Part shown: positions 10,744 through 21,417 of the stretch, piece by piece
How positions within the stretch are numbered: position 1 is the stretch's first letter
Layout of the letters: every line of letters begins with the position of its first letter
NCBI RefSeq assembly: GCF_016802725.1
Contig: NC_052672.1
Location: forward strand, 2,324,749-2,388,748
DNA length: 64,000 nucleotides
Source: Solenopsis invicta
Lineage: Eukaryota; Arthropoda; Insecta; Hymenoptera; Formicidae
Direction: 5' to 3'
Program-made: the position numbers and the translations under genes
The notes under the pieces: generated by a model
What the model was told of the DNA's origin: nothing
The model's input: the letters and a program-made list of their open reading frames with translations, nothing else
Databases searched by the model: none

Positions 10744-11279
10744 CATACGTGTGCGGCTTTGCGTACGTGCGGCAACGGAGCGCCGAGCGCTAAAGGACAT
10801 TTATGCCGATGCGTGTACAAAACTCACCTTACAAGCCAAAATGCTTCCATCTCTCCATCCGTCGCCTTTATAGAGTAAGAGTAAATAAAAATGATTAGAG
10901 GCTCTCAGTTCTGCCTGCATTCAAAACTTTAGAATCTATCATTTTTTCGTTTATTTTTTCGCTCTATCGACGCGACGGAGAGATGATAGCGATTTGGCTC
11001 ACGTGTCGGGTTTTGCATAGAACTGATGTTTTAAAGATGTATTTGATAATTATGTAAAAATACTACAAGCATCAAGATTTGCTCCGACTGAAAAATAGTA
11101 CTTCTTATTTTTTTATTTTTTTATTCGTATATATCAGTCTGATACCCTACTTATTATTGTATTATTTTTCAAAATCAATAACACACGCACGCACGCATAC
11201 AAACAGAAAACATTAATAATGAAAAATAATACAAGTGTATATAGAAAATTCGTAAATCAATTATTTTTTAGAGTTCTGC
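10744..11279. other. Unassigned spacer
   Basis: A moderately GC-rich stretch (10745-10830, 10960-11020) continues the context left of the mariner at 9290-9465, then A+T-rich sequence with a short ACGCACGCACGCA run at 11182. No coding frame or RNA gene recognised. Confidence 0.5.
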
Positions 11280-12273
11280 TTTTATTTCTAATAGTTTTAT
11301 AATTTTTGATAGTATAAACAAATAGTTTGGATCATTAAAGAAAAAAAAAAACATAATTACACAATTAGGATAAAATGAGATGCTAGGTTCACCCAGCCTC
11401 GGTTATAGTCCTGCTAAAGATTTTGACATAATTTTTGCTTGGTTTTGAAAGATCTATAATTCTATATTAGTTATAGAAAGAGTTCGAGCAATTCTTTTAT
11501 AATATTTTTAATTATTTTTATTGTTTTCATGAAAATAAAAGTAAGATGCAGAATAGTTTTCCCAAATTCTATGCATTAGAAAATGCATCTTATGTATTGA
11601 ATGTATTTAATCATTCTTCAAAGAGTTACAAATATTAATATTATTTATTATTAAACAAAAAATTTTTATTGTCTAAAAAAAACAAATCTATGAAAATATA
11701 AATGAAATTTTCAGATTTCGTGAGAGTACAATGCATTACAGTTAAAAATTAAACATAACATTAAAAATAATTTTTACATAGTTCTGAAAGCATTTAACTA
11801 TCTTTCGTAGAGTTCTGATTGTGAACATTACCAATTATTTATCAAAAAATTTCTTCTGTCCTCAAAAAAAAACCAATTTACGAGAATATAAGTGAAACAC
11901 TGGCTAATTTTTGAAAGTTTTGAGTTTTGTGATGTTTTTAAAGTAATTCTGAATGCATCTTAATGCTTTTCAAAGATTTCTAATAATAACAATTTTTGTT
12001 TATTTAAAAAAAATAGTTAACATCTAAAAAACCTGAATTTTTATGTATTATATATAGGCCAGCGTCTCAGCCATACATTCGAAAATAAGGCTTTTTGAAA
12101 AATAACAATTTTTTAGAAATAAAAAATCGTTTATATCATCAAGACACTTTAAAAAGCATTAAGATACATTTAAAACTACTCGAGAATTATCATAGAAGTG
12201 TCAGAACTGCCTAAGATCTGTCAACATATAATGCATGTCCTATGAAATGAGGCTTTCATGAGATAAAAATTTT
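11280..12273. repeat. Degenerate tandem repeats, about 170-200-bp unit
   Basis: A loose motif pair, a GAATGCAT/AAAGCATT string followed by CAAAGAGTT/TAGAGTTCT and then an A+T run with AAAAAATTTNTTNTGTC, recurs near 11570, 11780, 11950 and 12150, and again past the next element near 13545. The array was therefore interrupted by the TTAA-flanked insertion. Heavily decayed; unit boundaries are approximate. Confidence 0.5.
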
Positions 12274-12277
12274 TTAA

Positions 12278-13516
12278 GGGAGACTTCTTGTGTGACGGGC
12301 CGTTTTCAATGCAATTTTTAAGAATTAATTTAAAAAAAATGGTTAGACCTACAGATTTAATGTTTTATACTTAAACTTATTCATCTTTTAAAAAGTACCT
12401 CAATTTTTTTCAAACTTTTTTACTCAAAATTATGGAAAATACAAATTATTTAAAAAAGTAAGTTTTAAAATTCTCCTCCATCGGGCGCCACGATTGATAC
12501 GGTCCTGGTCATCTGAAATACATAATTTTTTTTTTATTTTTTTCGTAATGAATGTGGCTATCGTGTGAACCAAAAGAAATTAATTTGAAAAAAAATTGAC
12601 AAAATGGCGGCACTTAAAGTGTAATGGTCTGATTTTTACTATAAAATTCTAACATTTCACAGTCCAAAAAAATAGTAATTTTAAAGATATCGAAAATATT
12701 TTGGTTCACACCATAGCTACATATGTGCACAACATTTCTGTAAAATTTGAAATCGATCGGCCAAGTAGTTTTTGAAAAATCATGGCGCCCGATTTGCAAA
12801 ATGTCGTTTTGAGAAAAACGCGTTTAAAGTTTTGCAGGCCCTTTTGAGGTAGATAATGAATAATTTCTGTAACTTACCCTTAGTCAGCTATGCCAGGGCC
12901 ACATAAGAGACCTTCCTCAACTTCAAAAAATTCGTGTTGATCTGTTTTTGCCTGTCTCTTGGTAATTCTGGCCTTCTTTGCCTCATGTGATGTGTGCTGC
13001 TCCGAACGTTTGACGCGCTCGTTGTCTCTATTATCGACGAAAGTTTTGGCATTTTGGCCGATTTTTAATCCCATTATGTTCATGATTTTTAAAATTGAAT
13101 TAAAACTTTTATTAAAAATACATACTGCCAAAAAAGTAGCAATTTCCACCGTTTTGGTCCCGCAGTGCAAATGTTTTGGTGCAATTTTCCAAATTAACCA
13201 ATTCAGACTTTCATTATGACTTTCATTTTTTCTCTTGTAACAGAAATTTTAAACGATATTCCCCTAAGGGATCACAAAGAATCGTCCTAAGCACCATCTG
13301 ACTAGGTGTGAGAACACTACCTGATACGCAACGATGTGCTCGCCGCATGGAAAACTCGGTCGGCGCGCCATATGGAGGCTGCGTCCTTTATAACTTCGTC
13401 AATTTAATGAATTTCGTCTCAATATTTTAAAGATGTCATTTTTGAGATGTCAAACTATAAAAATATGAAAAAAAAAATTTTTCGATTTTTTTGACCCGTC
13501 ACACAAGAAGTCTCCC
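12278..13516. mobile_element. Kolobok-like deletion derivative with TTAA target site
   Basis: The left end GGGAGACTTCTTGTGTGACG and its exact reverse complement at the right end form TIRs of about 22 bp. TTAA lies outside both (12274-12277 and 13517-13520). TTAA targets are used by piggyBac and Kolobok; the internal minus-strand protein fragment points to Kolobok. The element keeps only the C-terminal part of a transposase and is non-autonomous. Confidence 0.8.
12880..13230 (-). pseudogene. C-terminal fragment of a Kolobok/Mutator-like transposase
   Basis: On the minus strand the frame reads NESLNWLIWKIAPKHLHCGT, then TVEIATFLAVCIFN, a region with KIMNIMGLKIG, the basic segment RVKRSEQHTSHEAKKARIT and the acidic tail LLCGPGIAD followed by a stop. 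From recall, this order (NESLN.. PKHLH.G, MG.KIG, ..AKKARI.., GxGIAD) is the C-terminus of the Mutator-like transposase domain of Kolobok proteins. There is no start in the element and the N-terminal two thirds, including most catalytic residues, are missing. Assignment rests on memory of the family, not on a search. Confidence 0.6.
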
Positions 13517-13699
13517 TTAAAAATAAACAAATTGTTTATATCATCAGAATTCTTTGGAAAGCATTGAAAATAAAACCAGAACTCTAAAAAATTAATGATC
13601 TACGAATTCCTTCAATATATAACATAATTGAAGACACCTTTTAATCCATCCTCTTTCTGTTGATAGTCTACGACAAGATAGTAAACATTTATCGTTGCA

Positions 13700-13715
13700 T
13701 GTTTATTTATATATA

Positions 13716-13758
<43 letters not shown>

Positions 13759-13805
13759 GTGTGTGTGTGTGTGTGTGCGTGTGTGTGTGTGTGTGTATGT
13801 GTGTG
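13700..13805. repeat. (TA)n then (TG)n microsatellite
   Basis: Pure TA run followed by TG run, ending at the TA target of the next MITE. Confidence 0.95.
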
Positions 13806-13807
13806 TA

Positions 13808-14308
13808 CAGGATGTCCCATTTTAAATAATCCAGCCAAATATCTCGAAAACTAAACCCAATAGACAAAAATGTTTTAAATAATCCACTCAACTATCTCGA
13901 AAACTAAACTTATTAGACAAAAATGTTTCAGATAAAAAAGTTGTATGATTTCGAGGAAGACATAAGGTGGTGTTATTAATTTGACCTTGAATGGTTGCTT
14001 GAAGGTCACGTGAAGGTCATCTTCAATTTTCTGAAAGACACTGCCTTCTTTTCTCTCAACAAAAATAAACTTTTTTGTAGTATTTTGGAAAAGTCTCGAG
14101 ATAAGCTATAAGAATATGTAATAAAAAGTAGGTAGTTCCATTTAGAAAATTGAAGGTGACCTTCACGTGACCTTCAAGCAACTATTCAAATTAATAACAT
14201 CACCTTACGTCCCCCTCGAAATCATACAATTTTTTTATCTGAAACATTTTTGTCTAATAAGTTTAGTTTTCGAGATATTGGCTGGATTATTTAAAATGAG
14301 ACATTCCG
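13808..14308. mobile_element. 501-bp TA-flanked foldback MITE
   Basis: Arms begin CAGGATGTCCCATTTTAAAT (left) and CGGAATGTCTCATTTTAAAT (right, reversed) and remain similar for about 180 bp, including TATCTCGAAAACTAAAC and GGTCACGTGAAGGTC. TA flanks both ends (13806-13807, 14309-14310). The left arm holds a tandem duplication of about 53 bp (TTTTAAATAATCCA start points near 13821 and 13873) that the right arm lacks, so it arose after insertion. Confidence 0.85.
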
Positions 14309-14991
14309 TATATGGAGCATTCCACGTGAAAAAGATCCACCTAAAAATAAACTGTTTGGAGTTTTTAAAATGATAATGAAAACATGTTAATGGACGTATT
14401 GTATAAGGTTAACGATAAAAAAATAAGCTTTATATACTTTAATTATATGCTTTATATGCATATAATTATATGCTTTGCATCAAAGATATTGAAGGCTATC
14501 GTTTAAATTAAAAAAAAAAACGTTTTTTTTTAACATTTGTAGCTAAAATTAAAACAATTTTAGAGACATAATTTTTTTAAGATTTTTTTCGTACTTTTAG
14601 ATAAAAATATTTATTTTAGTGAAAAAAGTTTAATAGTATCGAAAAAATTAATTTTTTAGATTTAAATAAAAAAATAAACAATTTTATCTAATTTTAAAAA
14701 TCTGAAAAAATTCTCAAAAATACTTTAATATATGTAGAATACCGCATCATAAAGCAAATTTTGGGATCGCAATGGGATTCTTTCAAAAATAAATATTCTT
14801 ACCAATACAAAATTATAATTTTAGGTAAATGCTGGATAATATCAATTTTTATTGACCATTTATTTAGTATTACGTAAATAATATACTTTTGACAAATAAT
14901 TATAAAATAAAAAATAGTTGTAAAATCTGCGTTTTATATTATTTAGACTTATTTATTTTTTTCTATGTTTTTTTGGAAAAGTCTTATTTCT

Positions 14992-15300
14992 CATTAAAAC
15001 TGAATTTTTTTTTAATTAATTTATTTTTGTTTGCAAGAATAATTGCATGATATTTTAATGTACCCGGAATAGTTTTTGCTATTGCATATCTTGGTTCCAA
15101 AAATTTACTTAATTTGTCGTGATTTGTTTTTGAACTGTATAAAATTATTGTTTTTTTCATTTTTAGCCCACAGATACAATGCCTCAGCATTGAGGATTAC
15201 ACTTTCTTGCAAACTAACTTTCCTTGCTAATCGTCTTAAATTTCTACCAATACCATCGCAGAGACATTTTCCATATGTTGCAGTAAAAAAGTGCTATTAG
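14992..15300 (-). pseudogene. Left-arm copy of an unidentified transposon-associated coding fragment
   Basis: The minus strand reads CDGIGRNLRRLARK and SVILNAEALYLWAKN, then after a shift KMKKTIILYSSKTNHDKLSK, AKTIPGTLKYHAII and KKKFSFNEK before a stop. It is the inverted partner of the fragment at 15420-15770 and more damaged. No function can be assigned. Confidence 0.55.
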
Positions 15301-15419
15301 ACCGTGATATCAAAAAAATTATGCACATGGTAAAGCAATTTCTAATTTAATAATTATAATTTAAGAATTATAATTTGCTTTACCATGCGCAAGATTTTTT
15401 TGGTATCACAGCCGAATAG

Positions 15420-15770
15420 CACTTCTTTATTACACCACATGGGAAAGGTCCCTGTGATGGTGTTGGTGAAAATTTAAGACGATTAGCAAAGAAAGCTAAT
15501 TTGCAAGGAAGTGTATTCCTCAATGCTAAGGCATTGTATCTGTGGGCTAAAAATAATATGAAAGAGACAATAATTTTATTTAGTTCGAAAACAAATCACG
15601 ACAAATTAAGTAAATTTTTGAAATCAAAATTCGCATTAGCGAAAACTATTCCGGATACATTAAAATATCATCCGATTATTTCTGCGAGCAAAGATCAATT
15701 AATTTTTAAAAAATACAGTTTTGATGAAAAACGAGATTTCCCCCCCCCCCAAAAAAACAAAAAAAAATAA
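15420..15770 (+). pseudogene. Right-arm coding fragment with HGKGPCDGVG motif
   Basis: An open frame reads PHGKGPCDGVGENLRRLAKK, SVFLNAKALYLWAKNN, KETIILFSSKTNHDKLSKFL and AKTIPDTLKYHPIIS up to a stop after a proline/lysine run. The H.KG.CDG.G..LRRLA pattern followed by a LW.. and FFSS-like block recurs, as I recall, in transposon-associated proteins of insects and cnidarians, but I cannot name the family. No start codon and an upstream stop at 15417, so it is a captured 3' exon. A short homopolymer C run near 15740 may have shifted the tail. Confidence 0.55.
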
Positions 15771-16395
15771 GTCTGAATAATATAAAACGCAGACTTCACA
15801 ATTATTTTTTATTTAATAATTATTTGTTAAAAATTTATTATTTACGTAATACTACATAATTAGCCAACAAAAATTGATATTATGTAGCTTTTGGCTAAAA
15901 TTACAATTTTGTATTGGTAAAAATATTTATTTTCGAGAGGATTTCATTGCGATCTTTTTTACTTTATGATGCAATATTCTACATGTATTGAAGTATTTTT
16001 GAGAATTTTTTCAGATTTTTAAAAATGGAGAAAATTGTTCATTTTTTTATTTAAAACTAAAAAATTAATTTTTTGATACTATTAAATTTTTCTCACTAAA
16101 ATTAATATTTTTATCTGAAAGTACGGGAAAAATCCTAAAAAAATCATGTCTCTAAAATTTTTTTTAATTTTAGCTACAAATGTTAAAAAAAGAATAACAC
16201 TTTTTTTTATTTAAACAATAGCTTTCAATATCTTTGATGCAAAGCATATAAAACTTGTTTTTTTTATCATTAACCTTATACAATACGTCCACCAACATGT
16301 TTTTATTATCATTTAAAAAATCCCAAACAGTTTATTTTTAGGTGAGCCCCTTTCACGTGGAATGCCTTATATGCATGTATGTATGTATGTACATA

Positions 16396-17185
16396 TATCC
16401 TAGATAGCAAGTTTCTTTCATGTTGCAATCAATTTGATAAAAATTACATTGCCTGAGTTTCCATCTTTATTGAGGTAAGCGGCTGCCGCTTTTGCTTATG
16501 GTTTTGTCGGCAATGTGTGCCCGAAACGCAACCGGAGGGAAACAATTTCCTTTCTTCTGTTTCATAAATATTCTGTTCTTATAATATTATTATGTTTTTA
16601 TAATAACTTATTATATTACGCCTCATAAGCCCAATGAGCAAAACAATATTTTTATATTTTAAAGAACAATTTCCGCAAAAAATTTCCATTCTTAGGAATT
16701 TTTTCGGAAATTCCCAAGTGGTCACACATCCAAGTCGCGACTTCGGTGAACGTTGCTTGTCTGACGTGATCGCTGCGAACTTACCTTGTGATGACCTGTG
16801 AACACTTTATGCTAATATGTGTATATGACTGATAGATTAAGTAAATTTATATTATCAAAAAGATGAAATGTATAATTAAACCATATTATTTATGTTAATA
16901 TATATAAATTATAGTTTTTCTACTGATTTTTACAAATCCGGATTAGCACCTGGAATAACTTTTCTGTTATTATTTGTTTAAATAAGAATGCAACTAGAAA
17001 ATATGTTAACATAATACAATAATTAAGTACAAAAAATTTTTATTAAAAAAACATTTCAAAAATATTTTCTGTTGGGATGTAAATTAAGGTTTCTTCATTC
17101 ATAAATTTATTTTGTCTATTGATACTGTTGTAAAATTTTTTGATACGAATAATATTTGCCCTTACTTTTTGTGTCTGAATGTATA
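16396..17185 (-). mobile_element. Element B with 5S-like core (minus orientation)
   Basis: The minus strand carries the same core as element A: TGTCTATTGATACTG context (17110), TTTAATTATTGTATTA-like (17020), TAACAGAAAAGTTATTCCAG (16960), GATGAAATATGT-like, then the 5S-like stretch. The outer ends are uncertain: CTAGATAGCAAGTTTC on the left and a reversed CAGACACAAAAAGTAAGG on the right. A GC-richer patch with CGGCTGCCGCTTTTGC lies at 16480. No word array as clear as in elements A, C and D. Confidence 0.55.
16713..16787 (-). pseudogene. 5S rRNA-like Pol III module (copy B)
   Basis: The minus strand reads GCAGCGATCACGTCAGACAA, GCAACGTTCACCGAAGTCGC and CTTGGATGTGTGACCACTTG, matching 5S box A/intermediate element/box C order. 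A T6 run follows about 45 bases downstream on the same strand, in line with a Pol III stop. Derived from, not equal to, a 5S gene. Confidence 0.65.
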
Positions 17186-18198
17186 ACCATTTATATTAAA
17201 GAATTTTACAACAATTGAAAAGCTGTATTTTCCGCTAAACGAAGCCAATTTTTGATAATACACTACTCAAAAAAAAATAGGAAACACTTTCCAGACACCA
17301 AAATTAAGCTATTTTCAAATAACTGTAACTCGGTGAAAAATCATCGCAGATAAAAAATAAAAAAAGCATTTTGAAGCTTGAAGATCCAACTTTAACGCTC
17401 TATCAGCAGATTTTCAAAATTCTTTTAACTTCCTTGTCTTATGCAGGAAAAAAGCACACCCTGTGTTGTTCCTTAAAATTTTGTATGTTTGACACTTTGC
17501 AGCTCGACCAACAAATTTTTTTCGAATAATTCAAGTAAAGCTTCATAAACTACAACATTTTGCCTACAAAATGCTTTTTTTAAAATTTCTTTACGATTTT
17601 TTTTTATCAAGTTACGCAACTTTGAAGCTAAACCCTACATTTTTTAAAAATCCGTGAAAAATCATCGCAGACAAAAAATCAAAAAACCATTTTAAAGCTC
17701 GAAGTTTCAGCTTTAACATATTATTAATGGTTTTCAAAAATTTTTTCAATTTCTTAGTACTATCCCCCAAAAACAGATACACTGTTTTTTCCTTGAAATT
17801 ACGTATTTTTACCAGTCTGTAGCTCAATAAAAAATTTTTTCTCGACAAATCCAATGCAAGTGCCATAAAGCATGACATTTTTTCTACAAAATGCTTTTTT
17901 TAAAATTTTTTCTACGATTTTTTTTGATCGAGTTACAAGACTTCGAAGAAACACATTTTTTACATTTTTCTGAAAAATTGGGAGAAATTTTAACGAAAAT
18001 TTGGCACAATATTCCGTAAGATCGTATTGCAAGATATATAAATATGCGAGAACGCTTGCAAGCAGTAATTGATCAGAGAGGAGGAAATACACCCTATTGA
18101 ACACTCATGCGCGCGCGCGCATAAACACACACACAGCAGAGAGGGTTTGGAGTCATTAAATACCGCAGAAGTGAAGAACTGTGAGGTCCTTATCTCTG

Positions 18199-18202
18199 CT
18201 GT

Positions 18203-18258
<56 letters not shown>

Positions 18259-18261
18259 CAT

Positions 18262-18294
<33 letters not shown>

Positions 18295-18348
18295 TACACA
18301 CGCACACACACGCACGCACGCACGAACGCACGCACGCACGCACGCAAA

Positions 18349-18420
<72 letters not shown>
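18199..18420. repeat. (CA)n microsatellite with GCAC interruptions
   Basis: Near-continuous CA with a central ACGCACGCACG block. Long open frames on both strands here are artefacts of the repeat. Confidence 0.95.
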
Positions 18421-19139
18421 AACACACGATGTGCAAATATCCGACCGGCAACCTCTACGTGGTGCATATTGGGTAATGCTAATGTCGGCGGTAGACGTCA
18501 TTTTTCTGAAAAATGTACTGTAAAAAATGTGTTTCTTCGAAGACTTGTAACTCGGTCAAAAAAAATCGTAGAAAAAATTTTAAAAAAAGCATTTTGTAGA
18601 AAAAATGTCATACTTTATGGCACTTGCATTGGATTTGTCGAAAAAAAATTTTTTATTGAGCTACAGGCTGTTAAAAATATTTAATTTCAAGGAAAAAACA
18701 GTGTATCTTTTTTGGGGCATAGTACTAAGAAATTGAAAAAATTTTTGAAAACCATTAATAACATGTTAAAGCTGAAACTTCGAGTTTTAAAATGATTTTT
18801 TGATTTTTTGTCTACGATGATTTTTCACGGAGTACGTGTTACGTCCTGCGGAGTAACAATTCTTTTCTTTCGAAATCGATGCAGCCAAGCAACCGAAAAA
18901 TTGCGAAAAGATGGCCTATCTTAACCGCGCGGATACGCTAAAATTGTCCGGTCGAGTCAATACGGTTGGTCTATCCTTGACACGTGCCGATTTTGGGCGG
19001 AAGCAAGCGTTGAAACGCGGATGATTGACCCCACCGACTCGAAACACTTGTCGCGCAATTAATAGGTAGGGCGTGGGCAATAATAAGAGACGGTACACCT
19101 GCGGATTAAAATCCCATAGGAACCATAGGCAGATTCAGG

Positions 19140-19147
19140 TATAAAAG
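19140..19147 (+). promoter_or_regulatory. TATA box of the LTR
   Basis: GGTATAAAAGGAAGGAG stands 304 bp into the LTR, with G+C-rich sequence after it, at the position expected for the U3 core promoter. The transcript would start near 19170. Confidence 0.65.
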
Positions 19148-19167
19148 GAAGGAGCTTCGGAGCTCGC

Positions 19168-19232
19168 GAGCACTTACTCAGCACTTACTCAGCACTTACT
19201 CAGCACTTACTCAGCACTTACTCAGCACTTAC
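19168..19232 (+). repeat. 11-bp tandem repeat (GCACTTACTCA), six copies
   Basis: Perfect head-to-tail copies directly downstream of the TATA box, ending in ACTTACTTACTTTC. Lies at the presumed transcription start/R region. Confidence 0.9.
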
Positions 19233-19689
19233 TTACTTTCTTACAATCATTTACAGTCACTTACGGGCACATACCGCACCTTTTTTCATTCTGATCAATC
19301 GCTCATTTTTCGCTTCGCGATTCACTCTAGTTCGATCCGGCGCACATTCCGTGACATTATATGTCCGAGTTTGTGACGTTCGGATTCGTATTCATCGTAC
19401 TTAAATTCGACGCGGCATTGTGAGATCCGAACACTCTGAGTGCCAACCGTCGACCAACCGTCCGCCGTTGTAAGCTGAATCCGCTCTGCCAACCACTAAA
19501 TCGTTCGCACCTTCAAAACTTCACCCAACAGTAAGTCTCAGCCGTCCATTATTTTTATTTTTTTATTTTTACTCTTCATAAGACTACCTTCTCTCTCTCA
19601 TAAGATATTTGTTATATTTTTCAAAACACTCATATATTCAGTATTATCGCACTACCCTTCCTTTTCTCCCTCTATTACTCTCAGTCTTT

Positions 19690-20400
19690 TTATTTCCCGT
19701 AGGATACAATCGAGCTCTTTCGATTGGGTCCACGACTCTCTTTATTTCCCGCAGGATACAGTCGAGCTCTTTCGATTGGGTCCGCGACTCTTTTTATTTC
19801 CCGTAGGATACAATCGAGCTCTTTCGATTGGGTCCACGACTCTCTTTATTTCCCGCAGGATACAGTCGAGCTCTTTCGATTGGGTCCGCGACTCTTTTAT
19901 TTCCCGTAGGATACAATCGAGCTCTTTCGATTGGGTCCACGACTCTCTTTATTTCCCGCAGGATACAGTCGAGCTCTTTCGATTGGGTCCGCGACTCTTT
20001 TATTTCCCGTAGGATACAATCGAGCTCTTTCGGTTGGGTCCACGACTCTCTTTACTTCCCGCAGGATACAGTCGAGCTCTTTCGATTGGGTCCGCGACTC
20101 TTTTATTTCCCGTAGGATACAATCGAGCTCTTTCGGTTGGGTCCACGACTCTCTTTATTTCCCGCAGGATACAGTCGAGCTCTTTCGATTGGGTCCGCGA
20201 CTCTTTTTATTTCCCGTAGGATACAATCGAGCTCTTTCGATTGGGTCCACGACTCTCTTTATTTCCCGCAGGATACAGTCGAGCTCTTTCGATTGGGTCC
20301 GCGACTCTTTTATTTCCCGTAGGATACAATCGAGCTCTTCGCGATTGGGTCCGCGACTCTCCTTATTCCCTGCTGGATACAATCGAACTCTCGTTCGATT
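19690..20400 (+). repeat. 52-bp repeat in a two-type higher-order array
   Basis: Units alternate between GTAGGATACAATCGAGCTC and GCAGGATACAGTCGAGCTC, each followed by TTTCGATTGGGTCCNCGACT and TTATTTCCC. About seven of the first type and six of the second make a 103-104-bp higher-order period. Because 52 leaves remainder 1 when divided by 3 and the unit lacks stops, all three frames stay open for long distances. The array lies between donor-like and acceptor-like sites, so it may be intronic. Confidence 0.9.
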
Positions 20401-20570
20401 GAATTCGCAGTTTTCTTTGCTTCCAGCGGAAACGAAGAATTCTGTTCCTTTTATTAATTCAAACCTTTTTTCTTTTGCTTTTCTTTTTTCTTCTTTCAAG
20501 AAGTTATAATATAAATTTTATTTCCCTTTATAAGAAAGAGAGAACGTAGCCTCAATTCTCAAATTCATTT

Positions 20571-21193
20571 TAGTGCGTAAGCGAGTCCCTGACCATAAAA
20601 CTCGAAGAGCCATTAAGAACTGTCGGAATCGCCGAAATAAGAAGCTCCGGAGGCTTGGCGCATCGTTATCGCTCTGCGGTAAATTACGCAAACAGCGAGC
20701 AAAAATTTCTGTTTTGCCTAACGCTCTAATTAATTTGAGTACTTCCGACGAACCGACCGACTCATCTCCGCCAGTCTCAAATCCGTCCCCCGAATCACAC
20801 TCTTTTTCCCCCTGTCGTTATCCTTCCCCCTCTTACTCTCCTGGATCTCATGTAGAACCAGATTTTAAACAACCACCAGGGTCACCGTCTTCTACCTTCG
20901 ATCCTTTTGCAGAGCCCTTAGCCTCTCCTTGGGATTCAACCTTTTCTCCTACAGATTTTCCTCCTACACCTTCCCCCGATTTTTTTTATCGTAATTCCGA
21001 TTCACCTGTTCGAAGACCTCCGGAAGATCCATATTCCCCCGCGCTAGAGTTTCCCCAAGAAAACCCGCATTCCGATTCGTTATTTACTCCCGAACAGGTA
21101 GAGAATATAGTAAATGAAAATATCGAAGCGAATCGAAGAGTACTCAATGAATTTGAAGAAATCTTCGACTCGCTCCAAAGCCTACCTGGATAA
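20571..21193 (+). CDS. Unidentified Pro/Ser-rich protein with arginine-rich N-terminus, inside LTR
   Basis: An uninterrupted frame from the TTTTAG acceptor-like site to TAA at 21191. It contains no methionine at all, so a start would have to come from an upstream exon or a non-AUG codon (GTG at 20573). Residues 10-40 are very basic (KTRRAIKNCRNRRNKKLRRL), residues 55-165 are rich in Pro, Ser, Asp and Phe (many SP and PSP steps), and the last 40 are acidic and helical (VENIVNENIEANRRVLNEF). An arginine-rich head on an acidic Pro/Ser body recalls nucleic-acid-binding regulators, but I recognise no family. Freedom from stops in an otherwise decayed region is notable. Could also be chance. Confidence 0.4.
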
Positions 21194-21411
21194 CTAAAAA
21201 TCCCTTGATCATAAAATACACCTACACATGCACACTTATAACCAACTAGAATTTAAGTTATAATTACAATTTTTTTTTATTTAAGAACATAAGATTTTAC
21301 TTCTTTTTATTATACATGTTCCCTATTAACAAAAATGTCATTTGCAAATTAATAATTATTATTTTAGTCATCACCTATCATTGTAATTGGTTATTTCTTT
21401 TATTATGTTAA

Positions 21412-21417
21412 AATAAA
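21412..21417 (+). terminator. Poly(A) signal of the LTR
   Basis: AATAAA about 220 bp after the stop of the 207-codon frame and 345 bp before the LTR end. Confidence 0.4.

Larger units (their letters stand above)
14314..16368. mobile_element. Foldback element with ~1-kb arms
   Basis: The left end GCATTCCACGTGAAA is mirrored at the right end and the whole element is an inverted repeat with its centre at about 15355 (TTTAATAATTATAATTTAAG). Matching landmarks include ATGCTTTGCATCAAAGATAT / its complement (14470 and 16225) and TTGTAGCTAAAATTAAAA (14540 and 16160). Each arm carries a copy of one coding fragment. Termini resemble a TATATG-flanked insertion but the duplication is not certain. It starts 5 bp after the preceding MITE. 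Confidence 0.8.

Noticed and set aside
19690..20400. Possible CRISPR-like array
   Set aside because: Units are contiguous with no unique spacers, and the host is a eukaryote.
19609..20509. Series of overlapping frames encoding repeats of FDWVRDSF/LFRLGPRL
   Set aside because: The 52-bp repeat lacks stops in any frame, so these open frames follow from the repeat and not from coding.
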